Below are positions 44,490-55,440 of a stretch of 64,000 nucleotides of DNA, piece after piece. A model generated the notes under the pieces. The model made no database searches, was not told the origin of the DNA, and saw only the letters and a list, made by a program, of their open reading frames with translations. The DNA comes from Rhizoclosmatium globosum. Its lineage: Eukaryota > Chytridiomycota > Chytridiomycetes > Chytridiales > Chytriomycetaceae. The translations under genes and the position numbers were made by a program. Location: positions 186,001 through 250,000 of the forward strand of contig MCGO01000029.1 of assembly GCA_002104985.1 (NCBI GenBank). Direction: 5' to 3'. The first letter of the stretch is position 1. The number at the start of each line of letters is the position of its first letter.

Positions 44490-45522
44490 ATTAGGACATC
44501 GTACTCATTCCTGTTTTTGATCCATGTCCCCAAAGTCTTTCCTTCGTCGGCTGCAATTTTGAAGAAGGCCAACTCCACTTCTTTTTTGCTGAGGTTGTTG
44601 AAGTGTATCCCTTGTGCCCGGTGGCAGAGCCCTTCCACTCGTTCCTGGAACAGATCACAATCCTCCGTTTCATGGTGTTGCCCACATTCACTACAGTCCT
44701 TGTGTTCCTCGTACACTCCGTTGACAACAAATCCCACTGCTCGATGCTGTTGAGGGCCCTTGTTTGTAGTTTGGCTGGTGACACCATTCATGGCCTTGGC
44801 CTGCAGAGCAGAGCGGTGGAGTAGGAGAACACGGTCGTTGCTGATGAATATGCTGTCGACGCCGCACTTGGTGGTTGGCATGAAGTCTTCGCACGAATGG
44901 GATGCTTTTCTGGTCTGAACCACGTTCCACGGATCTTGAGGTCTTCTTTAGAGGTGGAGAGGTCTGTGGCTGGGTTACGTAGCTGTATGTTGATGTTTGG
45001 GAGGTTGGGGATGTAGCAGTACATGGGGTCGTCCAGGAGGCGTCTGAATTGGGCCTCACTGTTGCAGATGATGTAGCCGGTGGGAGTTTTGGCTTTGGAG
45101 TAGATGTGGACATCCTCGACTTCCTCCTTGAGCACGTTGTAGATGAAGTCGCTGATTTCGTCTTCGATGGTGGTTCGGTGATAGTTGCTGAGGTCAAGGT
45201 GGGTGAGGCCGAGTGCGACAATGGTGAATGGGTTGGTTGGGCGGGTTCGTTGTGCAAAGGGGAGTGAGTAGATGATCTGTTGGTTGGTTAGTTTCCCAGT
45301 TTGTGTTGTTTGTTTGGAGTGCACTTGTCTTACCCTCTTGGCGTCGTCCTTGTTGCACAGCAGTGTCGTGTACTCGCGGTGGGGTGTCACAGTTGCATGG
45401 GCACCAGCGTCGACTAATGCAGCTTGGATCCTGGCAGACGACTTGGACAGGCTGTTTGTGTCGCCAAACGTGTAGTCGCATAGGTCTGCGTGGTAGATGT
45501 CAATGGTATATTGGTTGGTCAT
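44486..45522 (-). CDS. Retrotransposon ORF1a with zinc-knuckle-like motif, one frameshift
   Basis: It begins MTNQYTIDIYHADLCDYTFG and runs about 345 residues with a frame change near 44900-44920. The middle has a globular segment (FTIVALGLTHLDLSNYHRTT, EDVHIYSKAKTPTGYIIC). Near the end is CSECGQHHETEDC, an atypical C-x2-C-x3-H-x4-C zinc knuckle like those of Gag/ORF1 proteins that bind element RNA. It ends NEYDVLI at the ATGA overlap with ORF1b. Confidence 0.65.
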
Positions 45523-46500
45523 CGTGGTTGTCTGGTTGAGTGGTGGGAGAGGGCATTGGTGCTTGCTTTTGTGTCCCTTTCTCTTTCCACCCCTTGTTGC
45601 ATATTTCCCGCCCTTTGCGCAGTTCCCACAGACTGCGCATTTTGGTTTTGCGCTTTTGGTTTGTTATTGTTCTACTTTGTTCTTTATTTGTTTTTTGTCT
45701 GTCACTTCCTTTCGTTTCATTCTTTCTTTCCCTCTCGTCCTTCTTCGTGTATTTATTGTTTTGTTTGTTCTTTTTTGTTTCTACAGTGCTTGGTATGGGA
45801 GTTGAAAAGTGTTTATTGTGATGTTGAGTTGTAGGTGTTAATAAACGTCGGGTGTTGCCTCGTCTGTATTGACTGTCATCCTGATGTTGGCTGTTTCGCC
45901 TTTTGCTGCGTGGTGTTGTCCCTTCCGCGTTGGTTGGCGCCAGCATTGAGTTCCTGTCGTGTTGGTAGGTTGTGTATGGCTGTTGCGCCTCCTTCGACGG
46001 TCCCTCACTTTCCTTCCAGTGCGTTTTGTGTAGCTGTTGTGCCTGTTGTCGTTTCGCGTTGTGGAGGGGTAGGTGTGTTATTCCATTTCTTGTGTCTGGT
46101 ATTGCTGGTAGGTCTGTTTCGACTGTTCCGTTTCGTTTTGTTGTAGTTATGGTTCCTAGGCTGTTGTTGTTGAGGTGATGGGTTGTTAGTATTTGTGTTG
46201 GGTTGTTGGGGTTGATTTGTTTGGGGGTTGGTGACGCGCGTCCCCTCGCTTCGTGTCTCGTCGGGGCTCCTGTTTCGGGCTTCGCTGTTCCGCAGTCGAC
46301 TACTCGACTTTCCCGCTGTTTCGCGGCTGTTTCGCTCCGTTGGCGTTGTTGTTTCAACCCCAGTGCGACTCCTCTTCCTTCGCTCCCTGTCCCCAAAACT
46401 TCCTCAGCCTCCGCACGTCTCCGCTCTGTGATCCAAGCGACCAACACGGCAGACACGCGGAGGTGGGACTGCGTCTTTTCGTGCATTGTGTCGTTGTTTG
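45523..46500 (-). other. Retrotransposon 5' leader with long open frame
   Basis: Nearly 1 kb upstream of ORF1a on the minus strand. One frame stays open for about 345 codons (46537..45500) and overlaps the first codons of ORF1a; it is Gln/Asn/Thr/Arg-rich with no domain (TTKRNGTVETDLPAIPDT, KKNKQNNKYTKKDERERKNE). It probably is a 5' UTR with internal promoter; an ORF0 is possible. The open frame crosses the presumed element end, which argues against it being element-specific coding sequence. Confidence 0.4.
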
Positions 46501-46513
46501 GTTGCGGTTTCAG

Positions 46514-47236
46514 TCTCCGAGAAAGTTTTGGAACCATTAGACTTTGAGATCGAGCACTGTTTCACACTCAAATTCAACACAAGCGCTGAGTTGGATCCAG
46601 AGCTGGAAGCAAAACTTCTTCCCTCCAATGCTGATCGTCGAGACTTTCTTGGGGGCCACGGATCAATCATGTGTATCCGTTATCGAAGTACCCCCATTGG
46701 CCCTTACGACGAAATCGTTTTGGTAAGGAGCCTGAATCGGTTTTCAACCACACTTATGCAAGTACAGGTGCCAGGAGCATTTGCCCACCCGCCCAATGCC
46801 GATATCCCAGCACCAACATTTTTGTCAGACCGTCGATTTACACGGATATTTGTTAGTCACGAAGATGCACTTCGAATTGGCCGTGAAATGCTCGGAACCC
46901 GAAAAGAAATGGCAACATTCAAGTGGACATTTTCTGAGAGTCAAGTTCGTTTAATCGTTCTCACGACCCTGGAGTCTCTTTTCCGTTCCTGTGCCATTGG
47001 ACTTTTTAACACTTTTTGCACCGTCAATTTGCGAAAGGAGAATTGATGAAGATGGTGTGCCTGTGGGTGACGAGGAATGGGTCCGTACGCGATTTAGTGG
47101 TTTCTTGTGGGCTTCTATGACAGGAATCAATGGCACGCCAAACCGAGTCCAGAGTCCTGTTTTTCCGGACTTACAAGATTTGAAAATTAATACTGTGCTG
47201 TACACGACTGGGACTATGAGAATAGCAGCGGAATAA
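46514..47236 (+). pseudogene. Acetoacetate decarboxylase-like protein 2, 5' end missing and frameshifted
   Basis: Paralogue of the gene at 38016. The readable part starts at a TTTCAG acceptor next to the retrotransposon and begins VSEKVLEPLDFEIEHCFTL. Exons 46514..46722 and 46768..47236 (45-base intron). Conserved: DRRDFLGGHGSIM, PIGPYDEIVL, VPGAF, RRFTRIFVSHEDALRIGREM, TRKEMATFKW and DEEWVRTRFSGFLWASM. Two one-base losses are inferred near 46958 and 46981 (VSHDPGVS then FSVPVPLDF restores the homology). No start codon is identifiable: the first exon is missing, far upstream across the element, or was replaced. Confidence 0.6.
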
Positions 47237-47255
47237 ACGCTTCTCTGCCATCGCG

Positions 47256-47430
47256 ACTATCTGTTGCGGATTTCAAAGAAATTCGTCTTGTTACATTTAA
47301 ACTGTGAAGCTGTTTTATTGCCTCTGAAATTCGTCCTTTTTTTGAACACTCCTGACCAATGAAGGCACCTTGGCAAGGCTCGCGGGTCATTGACTGAGAC
47401 AACGAGCGCTATCGAGGAAATGCATATTGA
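47256..47430 (+). repeat. Direct repeat R1 (copy of ALG7 upstream region)
   Basis: Imperfect direct repeat of 48845-49010. Shared landmarks in the same order: CTATCTGTTGCGGATTTC against CGATCTGTTGCTGATTTC, AATGAAGGCACCTTGGCAAG against AATGAAGGAACCTTTGCAAG, and ATATTGAATCGAAT in both. The two copies flank inverted arm A. Confidence 0.7.
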
Positions 47431-47621
47431 ATCGAATTTATCCTTGTACAACATAAAGCCAACGTTGATGAATATGGTAGAAAACAGCAAGCAGACAAGA
47501 TGGACGCGACATGACGTCGAATGCTTCATCAACAACAGCGCTAGAACAAAAGGTATCGCATTTAAATGGATTTTATTATACGACACGAGCCAATAAAGTA
47601 AAAGCAGAGATAATTAGTATC

Positions 47622-48372
47622 TCAAGCCAAAAGATCTTCCACCTTCTTGGCAAGGTCCAAAGCACTTCCTGGGTTTTGTCCAGTCACAAGTTTTCCATCA
47701 ACAACAACGTGGCTCCCCCAGTCAGCAGTCTTGCTGTAAATACCTCCGTTCGCCTTCAAGACATCCTCAAGCAAGAATGGCATGAACTGAGACAACTGCA
47801 CGGCATCCTCCTCAGTGTTGGCAAATCCAGTCACGTTCTTTCCCTTCACCATGTAAGAACCGTCAGAGAGCTTGACCTGAGCGATTCCAGCTGGTCCGTG
47901 ACAGAGAGCCGCGACAATCTTCTTGTCTTCGTACATTTGTCTGCAGAACTCTATAATGGGAGTACATGGTTAAAATTCCATCCAACACACTGTAAAACAC
48001 GAAACGAAGCAAAAAATACTCACCAACCGAAGTAGCATCAGAATACAAGTCGTACATTGGACCATGACCTCCAGGGTACAAGATACAGTCATAGTCAGCA
48101 GGCTTGAGGGTAGACAAGACCTTGGTGTTTGCAATCATGTCCTTGGCGACAGGGTCAGCGAGGAACGCGATGACTTCGGCGTCGTCAGCGTGGGCCTGGA
48201 CTGATCCTGGGTCGACTGGCGCAACGCCTCCTTTTGGAGAGGCAAAAGTGATGTTGAAGTGGTTCTTGAGGTGGTTGTATGGGTGGGCTACTTCAGAGAC
48301 CCAGTAGCCGGTCTTCTTGCCGGTGGTTCCGAGGTCGGCGTGGTTGGTAAGGACAAAGAGGATTGACTTCAT
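47622..48372 (-). CDS. HSP31/DJ-1-type glyoxalase III-like protein, copy A
   Basis: Exons 48372..48024 and 47950..47622 (73-base intron), 225 residues. It belongs to the DJ-1/PfpI superfamily, class of HSP31-like proteins (glutathione-independent glyoxalase and deglycase, cytosolic stress protein). Seen: MKSILFVLTNHADLG start with YWVSEVAHPY, the metal or catalytic Glu in VSEVAHP, YDCILYPGGHGPMYDL, the nucleophile elbow VAALCHGPAG with Cys, and NTEEDAVQ with FLLEDVLKANGG. The copy at 54523 differs by a few residues (KPADYD against KPSDYD; DATSVG against DATSLG; VEDLLA against VEELLA). Confidence 0.92.
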
Positions 48373-48629
48373 TTTGTGGTTTGCTTTGGTTGGGTTAGCT
48401 TTTGTTTTTCGTGTGCTTTTTCGCTGACAGAGATGCAAGGTTTGTGGCGTCTTTTTGTCATGCTGTGTTTCAAATCCAAAATCAAATCTAAATAATCAAA
48501 TGAAAATTTATATCAAATTGAAATCAAGCATGACAAATGCAGCAATGTGGAGCTTTCTCAACGTTTGAAATACAATGGTTCAGCGAGTCAAGTAATCTTT
48601 CTTTAGGGATTATCAAATAAAAACAACAA

Positions 48630-48690
48630 TTAAAATCCAGATTTTCGAGGTTTCTTCTTCATAGGTCGTAAAGAACTGCCTTGTGTAATG
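48630..48690 (-). pseudogene. Fragment of the Rrn6-like gene 3' end
   Basis: The minus strand reads QGSSLRPMKKKPRKSGF and stop, matching the last codons of the Rrn6-like gene at 54241-54301 (QGSSSQPMKKKPRKSGF). Homology stops after about 20 codons. It marks the edge of the inverted duplication and is not a functional gene. Confidence 0.85.
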
Positions 48691-48844
48691 ACGAACCAAC
48701 TTGGCTTTGATGGAAAAAGGATTGAGTTGATGGCAGTTGCGAAGATTAACTTGGTTGGTTGCCTCTTATTGCCGGAGAAGACCCAAATCGCAGCGGTGGC
48801 TCTAAGTGTGAGGGAGAAAAGAATCGTCCGCTTTGACTTTGAGC

Positions 48845-49010
48845 TGCAATCAAAGCTACGATCTGTTGCTGATTTCAAAGACGATTCATCCAGCCCCTTT
48901 GGAAACAGCGATGTTTTGTTTTTTTGCCTGCGAAGTTGTTGATTTCAATTTAACTCCTTTAATGAAGGAACCTTTGCAAGGCTCAAGAGTCGACTGAAAT
49001 GGATATTGAA
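48845..49010 (+). repeat. Direct repeat R2 (ALG7 upstream region)
   Basis: Partner of R1 at 47256-47430. Because it lies immediately upstream of the ALG7-like start (49060), R2 is probably the original promoter-proximal sequence and R1 the displaced copy. Confidence 0.65.
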
Positions 49011-49059
49011 TCGAATTAATTGTTTGTAAACCATTCTTGTTCTGTTTTCTACATTCAAA

Positions 49060-50757
49060 ATGTCAGTGAAAGCTTTGGCATGGACATCAGTTCCAGTAGC
49101 CGTTGGGATCGCTCTCGTCCATAATGCTTTAGCTGTATCTCTATCCCTTGCGGTGCTTGCGTATTATGCTACGTACAGCTTCATCCCACTAGTGTCAGAT
49201 GTGTTCATCAAACACGGCCGGTTTGGGAAGGACAGGCTCAAGAAGGACTTTCCTGTCGTGTAAGTGCCTTTTTTGGTTTGCTTTGGTAATATCTCTGAGA
49301 GTTTGATAAACAGGGCTGAGAGTATGGGTCTGATCGCCGGATGTGTTTACTTGGGTGTCATGTTCCTATTCATCCCGGTCCCATTCGTGCCCTTCTTTCG
49401 TCAGCAAACAGATGTCAGTGGAACGAGTGGATTAGACTTTTTTGGAGTCCCTATGTTTCCTCATGAGACGGTGTGTTCACACTCCCAACACGTGGCAATT
49501 TCTGCCTTCCCAATCTTGAATTAGAATCTGACTTCAGCGTTTCGATAGCTCGGTCAATATCTTGCAGGCTTATTATCTCTCTTCTCGATGCTGTTTCTGG
49601 GATTCGTGGATGATGTTGTTGACATCAAATGGAGAGTGAAGATTTGGATGGTCAGTATCAACTGATATCGAACGTTTGATTTAATTATATAATTATGCGA
49701 ACTTAGCCTCTTGTCGCGTGTATTCCTCTTCTCATGGTTTATATGGTCACATACAACGTAACACATATTGTAGTTCCTATTCCATTCCGTGGCTTATTTG
49801 GTCTTGAAAAGCTTGTTGATTTAGGTTCGTCACCTTTCTTTGAGATTTCAAACGTTCGGAGTTTGACACATACATCCGCAGGTATCCTTTACTACGGCTA
49901 CATGGCTGCTCTCTGCATATTCGCGACAAACGCCATCAATATTATTGCAGGAATGAATGGTGTCGAAGGAATACAATGTCTCGTGATTGGATCTGCGCTG
50001 TTGATCAATAGCTTGTACCAAGTTGCGATAACGACTTACCAGAGCACCAAAGAAGCCCATCTCATTGCAGTGTATTTTCTATTGCCTTTCTTGGGAGTCA
50101 CTATTGGGTACTTGCGGCACAACTGGTTTGTTTTCTCTCAATGCCGTTGCCAAAGCTTATTTGCGTTTAAGGTATCCATCAAAATGTTTTGGAGGAGATA
50201 CGTATGTGTATTTTGCTGGAATGACATTCGCTGTTGCTGGCATTCTTGGACGCTTTACAAAAACCGTTCTGCTCTTTATGGTTCCACAAATCTTCAACTT
50301 TTTGTACTCTTGTCCTCAACTCTTTGGATTTGTTGAGTGTCCGAGACATCGAATGCCTCAGTGAGTTGACGATTTATTCACCTTACGGTGTTTCTTACTT
50401 AGTTCCAGGTTGAATTCTGAAACGGGAAACGTCGAACAAACACGTGTATCACTCGAAAAGACAAAGCCATTAGGAAAAGCTATGATTCGTATTCTTGAAG
50501 TTCTATACCTCGTTGATGTTGAACGAGACCCTAAAACAAACAAAATGATCAGCTGCAATAATCTAACGCTGATTAATTTGCTGCTTGTTAAGTTTGGGCC
50601 GACTACTGAGGCCAATGCCACACTTCGAGTTGGCTACACGCAGCTTGTTTTCTGTTTGCTTGGATTTTGTGCTCGATACGGATTGGCGTTCCTGTTCTAT
50701 CGCCAAGACTATCAGCAGGGCTCTACAACAGAAACTGTTCGTCAAAATGAATTGTAA
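49060..50757 (+). CDS. ALG7: UDP-GlcNAc:dolichyl-phosphate GlcNAc-1-P transferase
   Basis: Seven exons (49060..49259, 49314..49470, 49549..49650, 49707..49824, 49882..50125, 50172..50360, 50409..50757), 452 residues, typical length. It catalyses the first step of N-glycan precursor synthesis on the ER membrane and is the tunicamycin target. Seen: [20 protein letters not shown] with [13 protein letters not shown] (substrate motif), [18 protein letters not shown] (catalytic F-x-DD), [18 protein letters not shown] (N-x-x-NI-x-x-G-x-NG), [17 protein letters not shown] (the G-D-T loop), and [14 protein letters not shown]. About ten membrane segments. Intact, no frameshifts. Confidence 0.95.
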
Positions 50758-50786
50758 TAGATGTATTTTGTTTTGTTTTTTGTTCC

Positions 50787-53700
50787 ATGTCTTCATCAGC
50801 ATCAGTTCGATTTCCGCGGCTCTTTGACAGCAGCGGCTCTTCCGCGCTTCCATCTTCAGTCGGCACTTTTGACGGGCTCCTGTTTGAATCTGATTTCGCA
50901 CCTCAGTTCGCAAACAGAGGATCAGGTTTCAGCAAACTTGTCAACGAAGCGAACGCTTACATTTAACATTCACAGCATCATCACAATACCTTTTGAATCC
51001 AGTTAAGCCTCTCTCAAAGCAAGGCCCTCGATGGAGGACTTGGGATAGGCCCGTTGGTGCAACTTCGTTTCAAACTGCGAAACAGAGACAAATGGATGAG
51101 GTTAGACAAGCAGAGAACCTGCGAATTTCTTATGCTCCACCTTCTTAGATCAATTACTTCGAAGCTGTTTATCTGGATCAGGGAATCTCTCGCGAAATTC
51201 TTCTTCCAATACTTGAGGAACAGCATTCACTTGATGATGAACTCTATCATTATGACCCTTCGCGGAAAAACGTCCTGGATATTTATAGGGATGGGCTTTA
51301 TGCGGGAAGGGAATGGCTATTAATGCCTGGAGGGCTGGCAGGAAACGAGCTCTGTAAGTGTGAAGTATTCCATACCAAAAACTCAGTTCTCACTCGCGAG
51401 TTAGACGCTTACAGTTTCGATCAAAATGGGACTATGCGTGCCCAACATAAACCTTCTTTCAGTTTCAACACACCGATTTTACAAATAACTTCATCGGCGG
51501 CACAACTTGAACCCTACTCCTCGAATCTAGTGGCTGTGCGAACGTTCAACTCCGTTTCATTCCTGTCTGGAACCGTTGATAATGAGTCAACTCTTATCTT
51601 TCATGATATTCATTCGAGCCTTATTCATTCCGAGCCAGTAGATGTCACATTCAACCCTACTATACCTTGCGAAGCTGCGTGGATATGTGCAGATAGATCA
51701 TTGCACGTTTGGGATCTTCGAGCATCGTCAGATATACCTCATAATCGAACGAGAGTTATCCACAACGGAGATTGGACTGAGACAAGCACTTCATCAGCAA
51801 CAAGTCGAAACTATTCATTTAAATGGAAAGGTGTGCAATATGCTTGGCATCCGAGGATACTGCTGGTCGGAGAAGCCCAATCTGTTTCGATTTTTGATCT
51901 CCGTTCTCCATCTGAACTGCTGCTACCTTTCTATACCACATTTCCTCACACAAATTTACTTCGCGGAATGGCATACAATCTTGAAAATAATTTTGAAATT
52001 GGAGTCTGCGGGACTGAACGCACTTCCTTGATTGATACACGATACCCAAAGAGACCTCTCATGGAATGGGAAGTCTCAGATCTCAATGATCCACCTGTCG
52101 GAATACAGTTTTTAAAAGCAGGAAATGAATGTAAACGCAGCTCTCTAATTCCATTCGTTCTTTAATAACACAATTCAGCGGCCCTCCTCACCTGGAACTG
52201 TCGGCACGGAGACATAATACTCCACCCATACACGCCAAACCCCTCGATTCCAAATCCATTCCACACGTTCTCCGAAACAGCTCCCCAGCATCCCCCGCAA
52301 TCAAACTACAAAGCTCAACGTCTCCCTCCTTTCCACCAACATGATCCTCTCTATTCTGATCCTCAATCAGATCCAACCTTCTCGCTTCCAACGCGCCGGA
52401 TCGACTTATACCACCCTGAAGAATCCGGTTGGGGCTTTGTTTCTGAAGTAAACCCACATCCCCTGATAAAATCAAAACGAACTGGCGGGTTTGGAGGAAG
52501 TGCGTCGTCTTCCGGAGACCGGTTATTAGATGAAGGGGATGTGAGGAGGTTACGAGAAAATACGCGGCGAAAACGGGATTCGCGGGTGCCGCCTTGGCCG
52601 GGGCTTGTCGGTGTCGCTGTTAAAAGTTGTGCTACGGGTGTGGATATTTTCCAGCTTTCGGCTGAGGGATGTTTGTATTCGCAGCGATTTCAGGTTTCGG
52701 GTAGCGGAACGGATGAATCGAATGATGAAACTCAAATGGCAAAGATTTCCAGACGAGAACGAAATTGGATTAATGCGGTTGAAAAGAGGGCGTTGGACGA
52801 TTATGATTCGATGCCGTTTCTCAGGCAGAATCTGAAAGAGTATGATTTGACTGTCTATATGAAATGTAAGAAAACGTGTACGCTTGTATCCATAATTCTT
52901 ACATTTGAAACAGATTTCTCCAAGATTCTTCTCAATCCTATACCTGCCGAAAGCCCACTTCTTGATAACGACAAATTCATTGAATCGACTTCTTCGATAG
53001 TATTGCAGCGACAATGTCAAACACTGTTTGAAGTTTATGAAGCTACAAGAAAGAAGGTTCCTGTTCAGTACATCACGGATGGTCGGCCAGTTCTCATACA
53101 CCCTCGGTGCAAAACACTTCTTACTAATATGGAAGCTGTCAACTCTCTCGTCAAATCGTGTAACCCAGAAACAATATCGCAATCTTCATCAGCTTCTAAC
53201 GCCGACTATATGGATCTTGACACCCAACCCCTCGACCTTGTTTCCTCACAAGAAACAGAGGACTCAAACTCAGGATCCATCAAACTTCGTCGAATACCTC
53301 TAAGTTTCTTGAACATGTTTGAAGCAACCAATAATGTGCCGTCACTGGAGTCTGTTCGATCACTGTTGGAAGACGAGTTTTCAAAAACCGAGTTTTATCC
53401 AAACGTCCCCAGCAACCTCACGGGAGTGCCAGGCGACGGACAATATGGCGTGTCAAAGATTGGTATTTATAAGGAGCTTGAACGGTTCTCTGATTTGAGT
53501 CGAGCCTCTGCTTTGGATTGGATGGCTTCAGATGTTTTATTGGGCTCTACGGTTATCGAAGGTGGCCATAAAACAATAACTACAGAAGCTGTTAAGCTTC
53601 AGGCTTCAGTGGAAACAGTGACTGAGGAGGACGAGTATGAAGATATTGATGAGACCATCAAAGCTCTTCTACAAGATGCTGACTTGAATCTACCTGCGAC

Positions 53701-54301
53701 TGCAACCATACATAATTCCATGATGCTGAAAAAGCCGTTTGCCCTGTCGAAAGAAAGCATCTTGTTGCGTGATAAATGGGACAACCCGTCCAACTGGTAC
53801 GACGACGACTACGATGCCAAACGAAGAATGAATTCCCAGTCAGTTCTTCACACTTGGTCGAAACGCGAGAACGCCTTGAAAACTGATGAAGTGGTGGAAG
53901 AAGAGGAGGCGGCAGAAAGAGTACACCACAAAAGAAAGAGCGGAAGAGCTGCTGTCACTCAAGAAGAATTATTTAGAGCTGCAGAGATGGAGTCTCAAAT
54001 GGGGAGTCAGATACGAGTTATATCAGCTTCACAAAGGACAACACAGTCTGTCCCTATGGCTGCAACTCAAAGTCAAATTCAAAGCCAACGATTCTTTCCT
54101 CCCTCGCAAATGGAGTCGCCATTGCGATTTGCGTCTTCTCCGGCAATTAAGCGGGAACCAGGGCAATCTTCACAACAACCGCCAACTCAATCTCTTTTCC
54201 GCCAGAGCCAAATCGGATCGTCATTGGGAAGTAGGTTTGGGGCTTCACAAGGTAGTTCTTCACAGCCCATGAAAAAGAAACCTCGAAAATCTGGATTTTA
54301 G
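50787..54301 (+). CDS. RNA polymerase I initiation factor, Rrn6/TAF1C-like
   Basis: Five exons (50787..50925, 50976..51100, 51149..52130, 52179..52865, 52914..54301), 1106 residues, intact. The 48-base intron 51101-51148 removes an in-frame TAG. Features: an N-terminal acidic part, a WD-like beta-propeller region (AWICADRSLHVWDLRASSD, SVSIFDLRSPSELLLPF, LTWNCRHGDIILHPY), a helical middle part, and a Gln/Ser-rich tail ending MKKKPRKSGF. The propeller followed by a basic C-terminal K-K-K-x-R-K-x-G-F is the hallmark of Rrn6/TAF1C, a core factor subunit that recruits Pol I to rDNA promoters. The last 20 codons are duplicated at 48630. Starts 29 bases after the ALG7 stop. Confidence 0.72.
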
Positions 54302-55440
54302 ATTCTAATGGTTTGAGGGTTTATCACAATAAAAGTCGACTTGGCTTGCTGAACCATTGTATTTGAAACATTAACGAAGTTCCCCACGTGCTGCATTTGT
54401 CATGTTTGATATTCATTTGATTTGGATTTGAAACACATGATTTCAAAAAGGGCGCCACATGTCTCCAAACTCAACTCAGCGAAAAACCAAGCAGCAAAAC
54501 AAAATCCAAAACAAACCACAAAATGAAGTCAATCCTCTTTGTCCTTACCAACCACGCCGACCTCGGAACCACCGGCAAGAAGACCGGCTACTGGGTCTCT
54601 GAAGTAGCCCACCCATACAACCACCTCAAGAACCACTTCAACATCACTTTTGCCTCTCCAAAAGGAGGCGTTGCGCCAGTCGACCCAGGATCAGTCCAGG
54701 CCCACGCTGACGACGCCGAAGTCATCGCGTTCCTCGCTGACCCTGTCGCCAAGGACATGATTGCAAACACCAAGGTCTTGTCTACCCTCAAACCTTCTGA
54801 CTATGACTGTATCTTGTACCCTGGTGGTCACGGTCCAATGTACGACTTGTATTCTGATGCCACTTCGCTTGGTGAGTATTTTTCGTGTTTCACAGTGTGT
54901 GTTGGATGAAATTCTAACCATGTCCTCCCATTATAGAGTTCTGCAGACAAATGTACGAAGACAAGAAGATTGTCGCGGCTCTCTGTCACGGACCAGCTGG
55001 AATCGCTCAGGTCAAGCTCTCTGACGGTTCTTACATGGTGAAGGGAAAGAACGTGACTGGATTTGCCAACACTGAGGAGGATGCCGTTCAGTTGTCTCAG
55101 TTCATGCCATTCTTGCTTGAAGATGTTTTGAAGGCGAACGGAGGTATTTACAGCAAGACTGCTGACTGGGGGAGCCACGTTGTTGTTGATGGAAAACTTG
55201 TGACTGGACAAAACCCAGGAAGTGCTTTGGACCTTGCCAAGAAGGTGGAAGAGCTCTTGGCTTGATGCATTTGAGATGCTAATTGTCTCTACTTTTACTT
55301 TATTGACTCATGTCGTATAATAATTAAATGCGATATCCTTGTGCCAGCACTGTTGTTGTTGACGCATTCGAAGGGAATGTCATGGCAAGGGTCGAGTCCA
55401 AGTTGTCTGCTTGCTGTTATGATCGATGTAAAAGTTCTAC
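54240..55440 (+). repeat. Inverted repeat arm B
   Basis: Presumed original of the duplicated segment: it contains the true 3' end of the Rrn6-like gene, HSP31-like copy B and the 3' end of the WW-domain gene, all in a continuous arrangement. Arm A (47440-48690) carries the same order inverted. The spacer between arms is about 5.5 kb. Confidence 0.85.
54523..55265 (+). CDS. HSP31/DJ-1-type glyoxalase III-like protein, copy B
   Basis: Exons 54523..54871 and 54937..55265 (65-base intron), 225 residues. Same protein as copy A: start MKSILFVLTNHADLG, PGGHGPMYDL and nucleophile elbow ALCHGPAG. The first roughly 270 bases of the two copies are identical, after which third-position and a few coding differences appear (AAACCTTCT against AAGCCTGCT, GGTGGTCAC against GGAGGTCAT). 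Introns differ in length. This step from identity to divergence suggests gene conversion limited to the 5' half. Confidence 0.92.

Larger units (their letters stand above)
38790..46500 (-). mobile_element. Non-LTR retrotransposon (APE endonuclease, RT, RNase H)
   Basis: About 7.7 kb on the minus strand, compositionally distinct (T-rich on the plus strand). In transcription order: an open 5' leader, ORF1a (45522..44486), ORF1b (44489..43827) and ORF2 (43834..38817). The endonuclease-RT-RNase H order and lack of LTRs place it among I/Tad-like LINE groups. Ends are approximate: the 3' end lies within about 30 bases of the ORF2 stop, with no obvious poly(A) tail, and the 5' end lies close to the first recognisable ADC-like exon. 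I found no target-site duplication. With only two frame breaks in 6.7 kb of coding sequence, it is a young copy. Confidence 0.85.
47440..48690 (-). repeat. Inverted repeat arm A
   Basis: Inverted copy of 54240-55440. It contains a complete HSP31-like gene, at one end the last codons of the Rrn6-like gene (48630-48690), and at the other end sequence matching the 3' end of the WW-domain gene (CTGTTGTTGATGAAGCATTC on the minus strand, and TTGTCTGCTTGCTG). Identity is complete over the first roughly 270 coding bases of the HSP31-like gene and lower in the flanks. Confidence 0.85.

Noticed and set aside
45500..46537. 345-codon minus-strand frame as a third large retrotransposon protein
   Set aside because: Low-complexity composition, no domain, and it runs across the presumed element end into the ADC-like exon. 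Kept only as a leader with an open frame.
48688..48942. Plus-strand frame of 84 codons upstream of ALG7
   Set aside because: Overlaps the direct repeat R2 and the edge of arm A, has no homology, and no Kozak-like or splice support.
51145..51147. In-frame TAG in the Rrn6-like gene as a nonsense mutation
   Set aside because: The TAG is the 3' end of a 48-base GT..AG intron (51101-51148) whose removal keeps the frame.
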